Assembly (NCBI RefSeq): GCF_029227915.1
Contig: NC_079877.1
Location: 28,917,851-28,981,850 of the forward strand
DNA length: 64,000 bases
Direction: 5' to 3'
DNA from: Hydractinia symbiolongicarpus
Taxonomy: Eukaryota > Cnidaria > Hydrozoa > Anthoathecata > Hydractiniidae
Shown here: positions 21,466 through 33,333 of the stretch, piece by piece
Layout of the letters: each line of letters begins with the position of its first letter
How positions within the stretch are numbered: position 1 is the stretch's first letter
Made by a program: the position numbers and the translations under genes
The notes under the pieces: model-generated
The model's input: only the letters and a program-made list of their open reading frames with translations
Database searches by the model: none
Told to the model about the DNA's origin: nothing

Positions 21466-23726
21466 GATAAGTAACCTTTTAACCCTATTTCTTTCTTACT
21501 GCATGATAACAATCCTTTACCCAAGCACCTATTTTTTCGTTATTATTTAGGATGTCCTGACAAATTATATTGCGATGGTGTCTATAAAGATTCTAGTATT
21601 AACATGCCAACTCACTTAGTTTCTGTCTTACTTTAGCTATCATAAAAACATAGCAATGTTGCGTGTTTAACAAGTTGTCTTTTCTTAGTCACCATGACAA
21701 TACTGACGTGATCCAAACAATCTGTATTATTTTTATAAAAACGGAAAAAAACAAGTTGCTACAGTCATTTTATTGGTATGATAGTAAGTTTTAAATAGAA
21801 CAGTATGTGGGAAGCGAAATAATTACACAACTCGTTAATTAATAATTATTAGCCAATTAAAAGTTGAAACGGAAGTAGAACTACCTCCCTTAAAGTCGAA
21901 TGCTTGCGTAAATGAAATTAAGCGCAATTATTATTTTCGAATTCGTTTCAATGCCAAAAAACATCATGTGCAAAAATGCCATAAACAACAAACAAATTTA
22001 AGAGTTAATTTGTGTTCTAAATTTTTTTAGATTTATACATATGGATGTTAGCAATAAAAGTTACATTTAAGCAGAACCATCGCTTCAGTTTACATTTTTA
22101 ATAATAGAAGAACAGATTTCTTTAATTTTTCATCCAAAAACGTTGCCAAAATAAAGGATTCGATATTTTTGTCCACAGGATAAGTCACTGGGGCGATTTC
22201 GATCTCAAAAATCTAATAAAAAATCAAAAAATGAGAATTGCATTATATTTTTCTTTTCTTTTACAAGCAATCAAAGCTGACCACAAAAGTGTTATGAATC
22301 GTAGTACCTTAACACTGTTAGTGAAACACTCTGTGGTCATACACACTAAATTATACATCAAGTCCCAATATTTTGTCATTAATAAGAACAGTACACAATA
22401 ACGAAGGGAGACAAAAAGTTTTAGCACGGACATGAAACATTTTATTACAAAAAATTGAGGCTGACAACTTAAAAACCGAACATTAGTATTTGAATGTTAG
22501 GATTAAAGACGCTACCGAATCACACTTGAGTTGTTAGGGTTGCAGGTTTAGACTCAGATATTTTTGTTATGTCACAATAAATAGTTTTTTAAATCCTAAA
22601 AAAATGTGTTACGTTATAAAAAAACATAAAGATTTTTGTCTGAAACCTAACAAACCTTGTTTTGCAGTTTCACATTACCAGCTGTTCCGTCCATGTAGCT
22701 GTCTGGTGCCTTATTTATTTTTGATAATTTTAACAAATTATATAATCTTATCTAATTATCCTCTTAATTTGTGCCACGCATTTTTAAAATTTGGCGATTG
22801 TGTGCATATTATGACGTCATTTATTGTCAAATCTGAAAGACATTAATAAGCGTATCTTGCATGCGACAGATTGGAGGAGTGATCATCCTGTATCTATCAC
22901 TATACAACAGCTGTACTAGATTTTAGTAGCCTTGACTTATTACCACAAATGTTCTTTTCTTTGAGAGACAGGCAATGTATTTGTATATGTATATATAGAC
23001 TATAATCCTGGACAAAAGTGTCAATGCACAGTAAATGTGTGAATCTAATATAAAAATAGCCTACGCAATAACTTGTGGTGGCGAACTTCAAAATTAGCTG
23101 TCTTGTCTCAATGTATTTTGACCAAAATTGTATTTGATATAAACTAAATTATATTATGTAAATTTTCATTAAAATATATTGCACCTTATAACATAACTAT
23201 GTTTTCTTTGACTTGTTTTAAATCTATAAGACCACTGGCAACTTGTTACCAGTTTAGACTTGTTAGGTTAGATTTTTTGATGTTGCTAGTCCATGTAATT
23301 TAACACTTTTGATTGTGTCCATTATTAAAGATTAGCAAGCAAAAGAAAGGTCTTGCAATAATAGAAAACATATTTATTCAAATAAATCAGTGTAGGAGAG
23401 TGGATCGTTTCTCTCAGGAGGACAAAGAATATGCTCGGTCTTTAGAGCATAAACCTTGTAAGTTATAAGCTTATCTGGTGATTGCTAATTCATACACAAA
23501 TAATTTCTACCACCAGTCCCTTTCCCTAGAGTGTACAAAACAGTATCTCCTGTTTTAGTATCAATATTAACGGTTGGAAAAATGGCGAAAAAGTTTACGC
23601 ATAATTTTGTTAATTGTTAAGAATTAAACTAATAGGAAGGAATTTAAAATATTCACGAAAAACTTTTATAGAATGTTGTATATTTAAATGTGCTGATTTA
23701 TAGCTGGTATTAAAATATTTTACAAG
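21466..23726. other. 2.3 kb without recognised genes
   Basis: Short open frames (for example 22604-22846) show no motif or splice context. This region is the 3' flank of the minus-strand ZIP gene. Confidence 0.3.
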
Positions 23727-26331
23727 TTAAAAATGTATGCTTATTGAGTCTTCATAAAATGCGATGAGTGCCATAATTACAAATCCAATTAGAAAGCCTA
23801 AATTTTGCAAACAGAATGTCATCAAATCTCGTTCATCCGATATGGCATGCAACATCTCTGGAAGCTGAAACAAGAATATTCAGAAATAGTAAAAAAACTG
23901 TGTCCCTGATTTTAGAAATAATGTTCTTTTTCGAATAAAATTAAAGTGATCGAGCAAAGTGTTATCCGAACATGGAATTAGTAGAAGACAAAAGTCCTGA
24001 AGCAACCAATAAAAACATACCAATTGCACCATGGCAACATACAAAAACATGCCAGCAGTAACCGCAAAGATATAGTCCGTTGCTTCAAATTCCATTCCTA
24101 TGGCAACGCCAACGTATCCCCCAATAAATGTGGGGACATATGCTGCCATGACAAGAACAAGTGTCAGTTGAATGGTGCAACCAGCGGCGTGAATAATGAC
24201 GAAATTACCTTTGTAAAAAGAAAAAATTTTAATCGGCAATGTGTTGAAACAAAAGTTGAGAAATATCTTTTTAAGCGAAGGTGTATAATCAGCAAATGAT
24301 ATAACATCTTTAGGTACAATTATCTGTCGAATGCCTCCGCCGTTGCCAAAAATTATTCACAAGAAGAAAAATTAGATTCCCCCTTTACCCCAGCGTGTGT
24401 AACAAACTAACAGAAGAGTCATAGGAACGAGGTTGCATTTACCTATCACGTGTGGAATCTCATGGCAAAGAACAGCCACTGTAGTACTTATTCCTCCAGA
24501 CAAACAATCTGCAAACGCTACACCAATAGCCATTCCGTCAGTAATATTGTGTAAAAGCGCGCTTAGAACAACCACATATACCATTTGAGAAATACTCCTT
24601 TTCTTTACTTTTTCGTTATTTTCAAAATTTCCACCCATCTTTGCATTTCCTATATTACTTAATTCCTCCAACGTGACTTCTTTTTCTTGATCAGCCGTAA
24701 AACTGTTAAGATATTTGTCTCGATCATTCGAATTATTTGCCTCTCTTAATAAATCCTCAATTCTTTCTATACTTGGTTTACTTTTATTGCTGTGTGTGTG
24801 TTCATGCATGCCTCCAAACATATCACCATTATGGCTATGTGTATGGCCACACTAAAAAGTTAAAAACAAAAAGTGTACAGCGCAGAACAATCTCGTGAGC
24901 AGCGTCTGTTGTCTCTTTTAGTGGTGGCCGTCAAAAGGAAACATCGGGCGATGGGAACAGAGTTGGCCGCAGTAAACACCACTATCAAAATTGTGTGTCA
25001 TACCTTGTCCATATGAAACATCTCAAAAAAAAAAGAGAGCGGGAAGTCCACCCGCAGATCAGGTATAATCGCGTGGCGTGGATCTACCAACATTCATCAA
25101 AGAGTGTTAAGGAAGTGTAAACAACAACATAATACGTGCTCATGTGACCAATGAAAGGTCTTTTTAAGAAAGGTAGATCCAGTAATGCGCGCGCAGTAAT
25201 AGTAATCTGCCTACCAGTAGAATAAAAGTTTAAAATGGTAAAATTATCTACAAGGAAAATCCTGAAAATAAATTTAACGAAATGTTTACAAGCAGTCGAT
25301 GTTAATGATGACGAACGAAGTAAGAGTTCTATTATAGTTCGTGGTAGCTGGAATCGACTGCATTTAATCTTAAGATTTATCTCACGAAAATTAGGAACTA
25401 CGAAAGACATAACGAGAAGGCCGCATTTTAACGAGTTAACAAAATATCTTACCCCAAACAAAGCTGTCAACCAATTAAATAAATACAGAGCATACAAGCT
25501 AGCAATGATGAGAATCGATTTACATAACATATTCAATTCCTTGATATCGTTTGTGTGAGTAGCATTCTTGTGGCTTGTGTGATGCTCATGCACTGCAAAA
25601 GACTAAACAAAGTAAATCAATCAATAATAAAATATACCAACTTCATTTCCAGGAACATATGCACAGAGACGCTTTCACAGGGCGGTGCAACTAATCCATG
25701 ACAAATTACAAATGCTGGCAAATTCGTTCCTAGGGATTCACTTCTACATAAAAACGAAATAAGGTGAAGAGTTAACTTACTTTGGGAATCAAATGTAACA
25801 GGGAATCACCCAACAGAGTTCCGACAGCTAACATAGAAAAGAAACTAACAAACTTTCTACTTGAGTTTTTATTTAACAGAATGTAAATGAAAAGCAGGCT
25901 GCAAGCACATGTGAAGATGTATGAACATATCGCCACTGTCACTGAACTGTAGGCTAAGAGAAAAAGAATCAAGTTAAAAGTAGTCAAAATAATCCCAGGG
26001 TTTCTTTTTTACGTTTACGTGGATATATAAGCCCTGGGAAACAGATTGGAAATACCATCCCTAATATTTTCGTTAAAATATGTCTTTAGAAGGAGTGAAG
26101 TAAAAAATACCGACGCAGCAACATATATTAAGAAACTTTACAGAAGTATGCAATACTTTAGACGCAGATTTCCTTGCGTGCTGCTCCAAGCAACAGAAGA
26201 TACAGAGAATACTTCGAACAAAAAACGCAGTATGTCGTGTCATAAAACAGATGTTATGTTGTTAATTCTATGACTCATTCTGATAAAAATACGATATCAT
26301 ATCATATTGAATTTATATACTTACGGTTCAT
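23727..26331 (-). CDS. ZIP zinc transporter, LIV-1 (SLC39A) type
   Basis: Minus-strand exons 25953-25781, 25602-25453, 24851-24443, 24208-24021 and 23864-23727 join in phase (about 352 codons). Order: TM1 and TM2 (LAVGTLLGDSLLHLIPK); a His-rich stretch (HEHHTSHKNATH) and TM3; a long cytosolic loop with CGHTHSHNG and MHEHTHS, probably zinc-sensing; TM4 with the metal-site motif HNITDG; TM5 with HEIPH; TM6 and TM7; and TM8 after LPEMLHA, ending SISIHF-stop (TAA). The family imports Zn2+ (sometimes Fe or Mn) into the cytosol. HEIPH is followed by VIGNF, where LIV-1 proteins usually have ELGDF, so Glu and Asp are changed to Val and Asn. The 5' end is uncertain: the nearest in-phase ATG is 26331-26329 in a small exon with donor GTAAGT, which leaves no signal peptide or ectodomain. 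Confidence 0.85.
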
Positions 26332-26334
26332 GGC

Positions 26335-26700
26335 TTTGAAGATGAGCGTTATTGAATAATTCAGAATGCCACAACATATACATTGAGCACGAAAAACAAT
26401 ACCGAAACGTGCCGGAAGTTTTTTTCAAATATGCTGACTCAATCGACCATAACGCCAGCATACTGCCAAATTTCTTGAATTTTCTGTTTAAGTATCTTCA
26501 TGGTCTCCACATCGTTTTTTTCGATAAGGTATTTGATTTGCATGAGCGGGTTTATTTCCTCCTAAAAATGATACCGTTGTAAAACGTTGTAAAACTCTTC
26601 CACATTTACGGACAACCTCCAGGAGTTTTGATGAACTGCTCCGTGATAATAGCTCGGGGACTAACAGCTCCGGGCAACGAGAATGGTTGTCGGTCACGAC
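26335..26700 (-). other. Possible further 5' exon(s) of the ZIP gene
   Basis: Upstream of the first firm ZIP exon, the minus strand has an acceptor TTTTTAG near 26535 followed by a protein-like stretch EEINPLMQIKYLIEKNDVET and IQEIWQYAG, then a stop. A second acceptor TTTCACAG near 26700 precedes RDRQPFSLPGAVSPRAIITE. The composition suits a LIV-1 ectodomain exon, whose last part often holds a Trp just before TM1, but I could not join them in frame to the transporter. Transcripts are needed to settle this. Confidence 0.25.
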
Positions 26701-26848
26701 TGTGAAATCACAGAGAAAGGTTATAATTTTCGTAAACGCCTGTTCTTGAGAAGTATATTGATGTTAAAACTCGGAAATCAAACACAAATACGCACGAAAT
26801 ATATTCATAAAATATGCACTTGAACCCACCAAAAACGAAAGTACTGAG

Positions 26849-27017
26849 AGGGGCTACAAAACGGCTGGTGGTTTTCAACTTTAGTAACTAATACTTACTT
26901 AGTTCTAAATTGTACATAATTTCTTGCACCTTGACCTTTTGAGTAGTCCGCTTATTACACCCTGTATTTCACAATGTGCAGGGATTGAGATTATTGTATC
27001 GTTTTGTGGCCCCTTTA
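26849..27017. mobile_element. Short MITE with GGGGCTACAAAACG termini
   Basis: The left end reads AGGGGCTACAAAACGGCTGG; the right end is the inverse of AAAGGGGCCACAAAACGATA. The termini resemble those of the larger element at 62151-62933 (AAAGGGGCTACGAACCGG), so both probably belong to one superfamily. It is about 170 bp with no coding capacity. Confidence 0.6.
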
Positions 27018-27213
27018 ATTTTGGTAAAGTTGGTAAGTCCTAGGCGTGAATTAAATTTCGCGAATTTCGCAAAAAAAGAAATTGATGACATTTTGTTTCT
27101 CAGTATATACCTTTCCCCAAGAGCTTTTACGTTTGAGACATAAATATTATATATAGTAGTTTCAGGTAGATCAGAAGAAAAATATGTAATATATGTAATG
27201 TATGTAATAAAAA

Positions 27214-30200
27214 GGCTTGAAATACAAGGACAAAATAAGAACAATCTTTTTTGCCAATCTTCTACTTAAGCGGAGAATGAGAGGAAAGCTCGATATTCCA
27301 AATTCAAATGCAGCTCATCTCTCAAATCTGACTGAGAGTGACGGACGTTGGTGATTTTTTGTTGTTTGCGATTCTGCTAGCTATGCAAATCCGCCTTTAT
27401 TCTTTTTTATGTAGCTATATATTTTATAAATAGTAGCGGGTAAGTTTATTTATCCTCTAATATAATTTTGTTTGTTTACTTTATCTATAGTTTTAAAATT
27501 TGTGTTGAGCTGCAACTAAAACGTCAGACTTGCTACCTTAGTTCCAAAAGAGGGTGGTGAACCCATAGTGTTAAAAAATCTAATGGACTCTTTACCTAAG
27601 CTCTTCTGGTTATGCATTAACAGCAGCTGGAAGCGAAAACAACCTTGAGAGAGAAGTTTTCTAATTCATTAAACAGCCTCAGAGCAAATGTTCTGTTGAA
27701 AAATGATAAAAATCTCCGTGTGGACCACAGTGGAGGCAATTCTCTTGGTCTAAGTCATCGTCCGGATAAACAAACTGAAGCAAATGCTTCTTATCTGTAG
27801 ATCACTCCAAAATAAGTGGAAGAAAACAATCTAGGTCTTCGTCAGTAAAAAATTGAAGCTGCAGTAGCTACTAAGAGGCTTAATAAAAAGGATGACAATA
27901 GTGAAAATACATCAGCATCCAAACAAGTTGTATTTATTTATGTATTTATTTATTTAAAAATATCTATACAGGATGAGGACTTCAGTAATTTGCAAATATA
28001 TGCATAAATACAAAAAACTGCTATCAATGTTGTCCTGTCTGAGAATAAAAATGGAAAAAAGCAGTAAAAACAGTAAAAACGATAAAAACAAACAAAAAAT
28101 TGATCAACTAGAAATGCAACAGTATGCAGACAAGGTGTGAAGTGACTTCATATGAGAGCTAATTAAAACATAGGCATAGTTCAAAATATGATGGGCTATT
28201 GAATGAAATGCTTGAGCAAGAAGAGAAGTATGTAAGCTACCCGGACCAAGAGGTTTGGTCTCACCCCATGAAGGAATACATTAATAACATAGTTAAAAGA
28301 CAAAAACGGTTTTTGTCTATTAACTATGATTAATAAATATTACCTAGAAAATGACTTATGTTGTCTTAAGAGAAATTAATAGCCAGACTGGAAAAGGTCT
28401 AAATTCCCACCAAATGTCGCTTTTTATCAAACTGCAATAAGCATATATGGTCCAAGGTAGACAGCAAAAGTCAAATGACCATACTCACCCGTCATGATCG
28501 GAGGTCCGATCAGGGTGAAACATTCCCTCTTAAGTATGATTAAACGGATGATAAATAATCACCTATATATACACACTTTTCGGATAACCTACCTGCTTGC
28601 ATCACTAACATATTGCCTAACGTAGTGTAATGGGTTCGTTTGCATGTCTTAGTTCTGGGGACCACGAATCGGATCCCGTTCGCTGCCAGGCAGTATGTCA
28701 GTGATGCGCAGATCAGTCCTTCTTCAATATGATTCATGCCAACTATGCTCACTCGTCATTCTATGTTGAGAATGAACAAGCGGATGTGTCATGATAAATA
28801 ATCACCGTTGGAGTGATTTGTTGCAGTGGAAAGTCTATCCAATGATCCTCCACCATCCCGTTGGGGATATTGGTGGTTGACTGGGAGTCACTGAGGCTGA
28901 TTGATGGTGTTTGAGGTCATTGGGTGTCATTGCACAGTTTAGTATTACCCCAGGCAAAGCCATGCATTTTGATTTTTATGTAGTAAATTATCTAGTACTT
29001 TATGTAAGTCATGTATTTCAACTCGCAACTCGTATTGTGAAAACTAAAAAGTAACTCGTGGATTTAATGTAGCAACTCGTGACTCGTATAGGCAACTAGT
29101 AGCTCGCAACTTGTAATTCACTACGCCACCACGCGATACACATAACATTAAACAAATTTGTAGTTTTGTTGTTCATTGAGTCGGAATATAACACATCTGT
29201 GGCGATCTGATATATCAAGCAGTGTTTTCTGAATATTGACTCGATAGAAACATTTTGTAAATCAGATCAGATTTCAAAACTAACGCCCAACCGTCACGTA
29301 GTGGAACAGAAATCCTTTCATTATATGAAGAAATTCAACTCAACTGCTTATGTATATGAAAGCTACAGAACAAGCCAAACCAGTGTCACTGGTTAAATTC
29401 GAATTTAATGCTACTATAGATATGAAAAGGCAACTGAAGGCGAATTCCACACTCAAATTTACCGAGTTGTTCCTACATACGGGCAAGAAGCGTTTGGGCG
29501 AAATTTCCTTACTCCCACCAAGCACGAATGAGAAAAGTCATATTTGCAAAATGAAATAAAACGGTAGTGGGTGGGTGGAAAAACCACCCACGACGTCTGT
29601 ATTGCGCGAGATTCGAAATTGACCGAGACATTAAACTCGAATTTACTGCGTATGATCTGCGAATCTTTATTTACTTTGACGCTAAATTCTGCATGATCGT
29701 GAAAAGCACATGTAGCCGTACATGATATCTTTCTAGCCTGTACTCTGACGCAGATATCATTCACTTTATGATGTTGGTAAAAGAGAGTACAAATAAAAAC
29801 GTAGTGTATAATCGTACGCACTTTTGCCCATTTTGCGTATGTATATGTTCATCCGCTATTCGTACGTATAGTTCTTTAGGGTTAGGGTTAAGGTTCTTTT
29901 TCCTTTTTTCTACGTATGAATAGCGCTACGCACTATTAATACGCCCTTTATGTCATATTAAAGTGCGTATTATTATTATTACTATTATTTACCCAGGATA
30001 GCCTCCTCAGTTCCTATTGGTACTGCTATCAACGAGGGTCCTGCGAAGGGGGTCCTAGCGCATTTAAAGCTCCCATTTGAGCTACGAAAGTCGTGGAAGC
30101 ACAGCAATCGCTCAACTAGACAACCGCCTAAGATATCAATCCTATTCTCATGCTGAGCGCTAAGCAGAAAGGATAGATTCACACTTTTATAGTCTCTGGC

Positions 30201-30276
30201 ATGACTCGGCCGGGGTTTGAACCCAAGACCTCCCGCACTGAAAGCGAACGCTCTACCACAAGGCTATCAGTCGGTT
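27214..30276. repeat. 3.06-kb tandem unit 1 of 3
   Basis: It starts GGCTTGAAATACAAGG and ends in the SINE terminus CTATCAGTCGGTT. It is 3063 bp and nearly identical to the next two units. It holds no recognisable gene. Open frames of up to 120 codons (for example minus 29821-29459) recur in every unit but have no known motif. Notable internal structures are an inverted repeat around 28290-28330 (CATAGTTAAAAGACAAAAAC and its near inverse) and a hairpin GTGGGTGGAAAAACCACCCAC-type at about 29567-29590. The unit also has ACTCGTGACTCGTA-like short repeats near 29020-29120. Confidence 0.9.
29968..30275 (-). repeat. tRNA-derived SINE in tandem unit 1
   Basis: On the minus strand it starts ACCGACTGATAGCCTTGTGG with a box A-like TGGTAGAGCGTTCG, then a box B-like GGGTTCAAACCCC. 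A body follows, then the tail GGCTATCCTGGGTAAATAAT with TAA/AAT repeats. The head alone would fold only partly as a tRNA, and the body and repeat tail make this a SINE rather than a tRNA gene. Confidence 0.75.
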
Positions 30277-33200
30277 GGCTTGAAATACAAGGACAAAATA
30301 AGAACAATCTTTTTTGCCAATCTTCTACTTAAGCGGAGAATGAGAGGAAAGCTCGATATTCCAAATTCAAATGCAGCTCATCTCTCAAATCTGACTGAGA
30401 GTGACGGACGTTGGTGATTTTTTGTTGTTTGCGATTCTGCTAGCTATGCAAATCCGCCTTTATTCTTTTTTATGTAGCTATATATTTTATAAATAGTAGC
30501 GGGTAAGTTTATTTATCCTCTAATATAATTTTGTTTGTTTACTTTATCTATAGTTTTAAAATTTGTGTTGAGCTGCAACTAAAACGTCAGACTTGCTACC
30601 TTAGTTCCAAAAGAGGGTGGTGAACCCATAGTGTTAAAAAATCTAATGGACTCTTTACCTAAGCTCTTCTGGTTATGCATTAACAGCAGCTGGAAGCGAA
30701 AACAACCTTGAGAGAGAAGTTTTCTAATTCATTAAACAGCCTCAGAGCAAATGTTCTGTTGAAAAATGATAAAAATCTCCGTGTGGACCACAGTGGAGGC
30801 AATTCTCTTGGTCTAAGTCATCGTCCGGATAAACAAACTGAAGCAAATGCTTCTTATCTGTAGATCACTCCAAAATAAGTGGAAGAAAACAATCTAGGTC
30901 TTCGTCAGTAAAAAATTGAAGCTGCAGTAGCTACTAAGAGGCTTAATAAAAAGGATGACAATAGTGAAAATACATCAGCATCCAAACAAGTTGTATTTAT
31001 TTATGTATTTATTTATTTAAAAATATCTATACAGGATGAGGACTTCAGTAATTTGCAAATATATGCATAAATACAAAAAACTGCTATCAATGTTGTCCTG
31101 TCTGAGAATAAAAATGGAAAAAAGCAGTAAAAACAGTAAAAACGATAAAAACAAACAAAAAATTGATCAACTAGAAATGCAACAGTATGCAGACAAGGTG
31201 TGAAGTGACTTCATATGAGAGCTAATTAAAACATAGGCATAGTTCAAAATATGATGGGCTATTGAATGAAATGCTTGAGCAAGAAGAGAAGTATGTAAGC
31301 TACCCGGACCAAGAGGTTTGGTCTCACCCCATGAAGGAATACATTAATAACATAGTTAAAAGACAAAAACGGTTTTTGTCTATTAACTATGATTAATAAA
31401 TATTACCTAGAAAATGACTTATGTTGTCTTAAGAGAAATTAATAGCCAGACTGGAAAAGGTCTAAATTCCCACCAAATGTCGCTTTTTATCAAACTGCAA
31501 TAAGCATATATGGTCCAAGGTAGACAGCAAAAGTCAAATGACCATACTCACCCGTCATGATCGGAGGTCCGATCAGGGTGAAACATTCCCTCTTAAGTAT
31601 GATTAAACGGATGATAAATAATCACCTATATATACACACTTTTCGGATAACCTACCTGCTTGCATCACTAACATATTGCCTAACGTAGTGTAATGGGTTC
31701 GTTTGCATGTCTTAGTTCTGGGGACCACGAATCGGATCCCGTTCGCTGCCAGGCAGTATGTCAGTGATGCGCAGATCAGTCCTTCTTCTATGTGCTATAC
31801 TATGCTCACTCGTCATTCTATGTTGAGAATGAACAAGCGGATGTGTCATGATAAATAATCACCGTTGGAGTGATTTGTTGCAGTGGAAAGTCTATCCAAT
31901 GATCCTCCACCATCCCGTTGGGGATATTGGTGGTTGACTGGGAGTCACTGAGGCTGATTGATGGTGTTTGAGGTCATTGGGTGTCATTGCACAGTTTAGT
32001 ATTACCCCAGGCAAAGCCATGCATTTTGATTTTTATGTAGTAAATTATCTAGTACTTTATGTAAGTCATGTATTTCAACTCGCAACTCGTATTGTGAAAA
32101 CTAAAAAGTAACTCGTGGATTTAATGTAGCAACTCGTGACTCGTATAGGCAACTAGTAGCTCGCAACTTGTAATTCACTACGCCACCACGCGATACACAT
32201 AACATTAAACAAATTTGTAGTTTTGTTGTTCATTGAGTCGGAATATAACACATCTGTGGCGATCTGATATATCAAGCAGTGTTTTCTGAATATTGACTCG
32301 ATAGAAACATTTTGTAAATCAGATCAGATTTCAAAACTAACGCCCAACCGTCACGTAGTGGAACAGAAATCCTTTCATTATATGAAGAAATTCAACTCAA
32401 CTGCTTATGTATATGAAAGCTACAGAACAAGCCAAACCAGTGTCACTGGTTAAATTCGAATTTAATGCTACTATAGATATGAAAAGGCAACTGAAGGCGA
32501 ATTCCACACTCAAATTTACCGAGTTGTTCCTACATACGGGCAAGAAGCGTTTGGGCGAAATTTCCTTACTCCCACCAAGCACGAATGAGAAAAGTCACAT
32601 TTGCAAAATGAAATAAAACGGTAGTGGGTGGGTGGAAAAACCACCCACGACGTCTGTATTGCGCGAGATTCGAAATTGACCGAGACATTAAACTCGAATT
32701 TACTGCGTATGATCTGCGAATCTTTATTTACTTTGACGCTAAATTCTGCATGATCGTGAAAAGCACATGTAGCCGTACATGATATCTTTCTAGCCTGTAC
32801 TCTGACGCAGATATCATTCACTTTATGATGTTGGTAAAAGAGAGTACAAATAAAAACGTAGTGTATAATCGTACGCACTTTTGCCCATTTTGCGTATGTA
32901 TATGTTCATCCGCTATTCGTACGTATAGTTCTTTAGGGTTAGGGTTAAGGTTCTTTTTCCTTTTTTCTACGTATGAATAGCGCTACGCACTATTAATACG
33001 CCCTTTATGTCATATTAAAGTGCGTATTATTATTATTACTATTATTTACCCAGGATAGCCTCCTCAGTTCCTATTGGTACTGCTATCAACGAGGGTCCTG
33101 CGAAGGGGGTCCTAGCGCATTTAAAGCTCCCATTTGAGCTACGAAAGTCGTGGAAGCACAGCAATCGCTCAACTAGACAACCGCCTAAGATATCAATCCT

Positions 33201-33333
33201 ATTCTCATGCTGAGCGCTAAGCAGAAAGGATAGATTCACACTTTTATAGTCTCTGGCATGACTCGGCCGGGGTTTGAACCCAAGACCTCCCGCACTGAAA
33301 GCGAACGCTCTACCACAAGGCTATCAGTCGGTT
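30277..33333. repeat. 3.06-kb tandem unit 2 of 3
   Basis: 3057 bp. It differs from units 1 and 3 near 31785-31800, where TTCTTCTATGTGCTATACTA replaces a sequence six bases longer. It shares with unit 3 the variant CACATTTGC at about 32598, where unit 1 has CATATTTGC. Confidence 0.9.
33025..33332 (-). repeat. tRNA-derived SINE in tandem unit 2
   Basis: Same SINE as at 29968-30275, duplicated with the unit and essentially identical. Confidence 0.75.

Noticed and set aside
25235-25558. 107-codon plus-strand frame
   Set aside because: It is the shadow of the ZIP TM3 exon and its flanking intron on the opposite strand.
28540-28752. 70-codon minus-strand frame in units 1 and 3
   Set aside because: It is disrupted in unit 2 by the 6-bp difference and has no recognisable motif.
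29459-29821. 120-codon frame repeated in each tandem unit as a gene
   Set aside because: It is conserved only because the whole unit is duplicated; no motif, splice sites or codon signature, and an overlapping opposite-strand frame is equally open.
29877-29897. Telomere-like TTAGGG repeats
   Set aside because: Only two to three units, present once in each 3.06-kb copy; far too short for a telomere or a clear interstitial array.
30195-30275. tRNA gene on the minus strand (and copies at 33252 and 36315)
   Set aside because: It is the head of a SINE repeated in all three tandem units; the body and AAT-repeat tail are attached.
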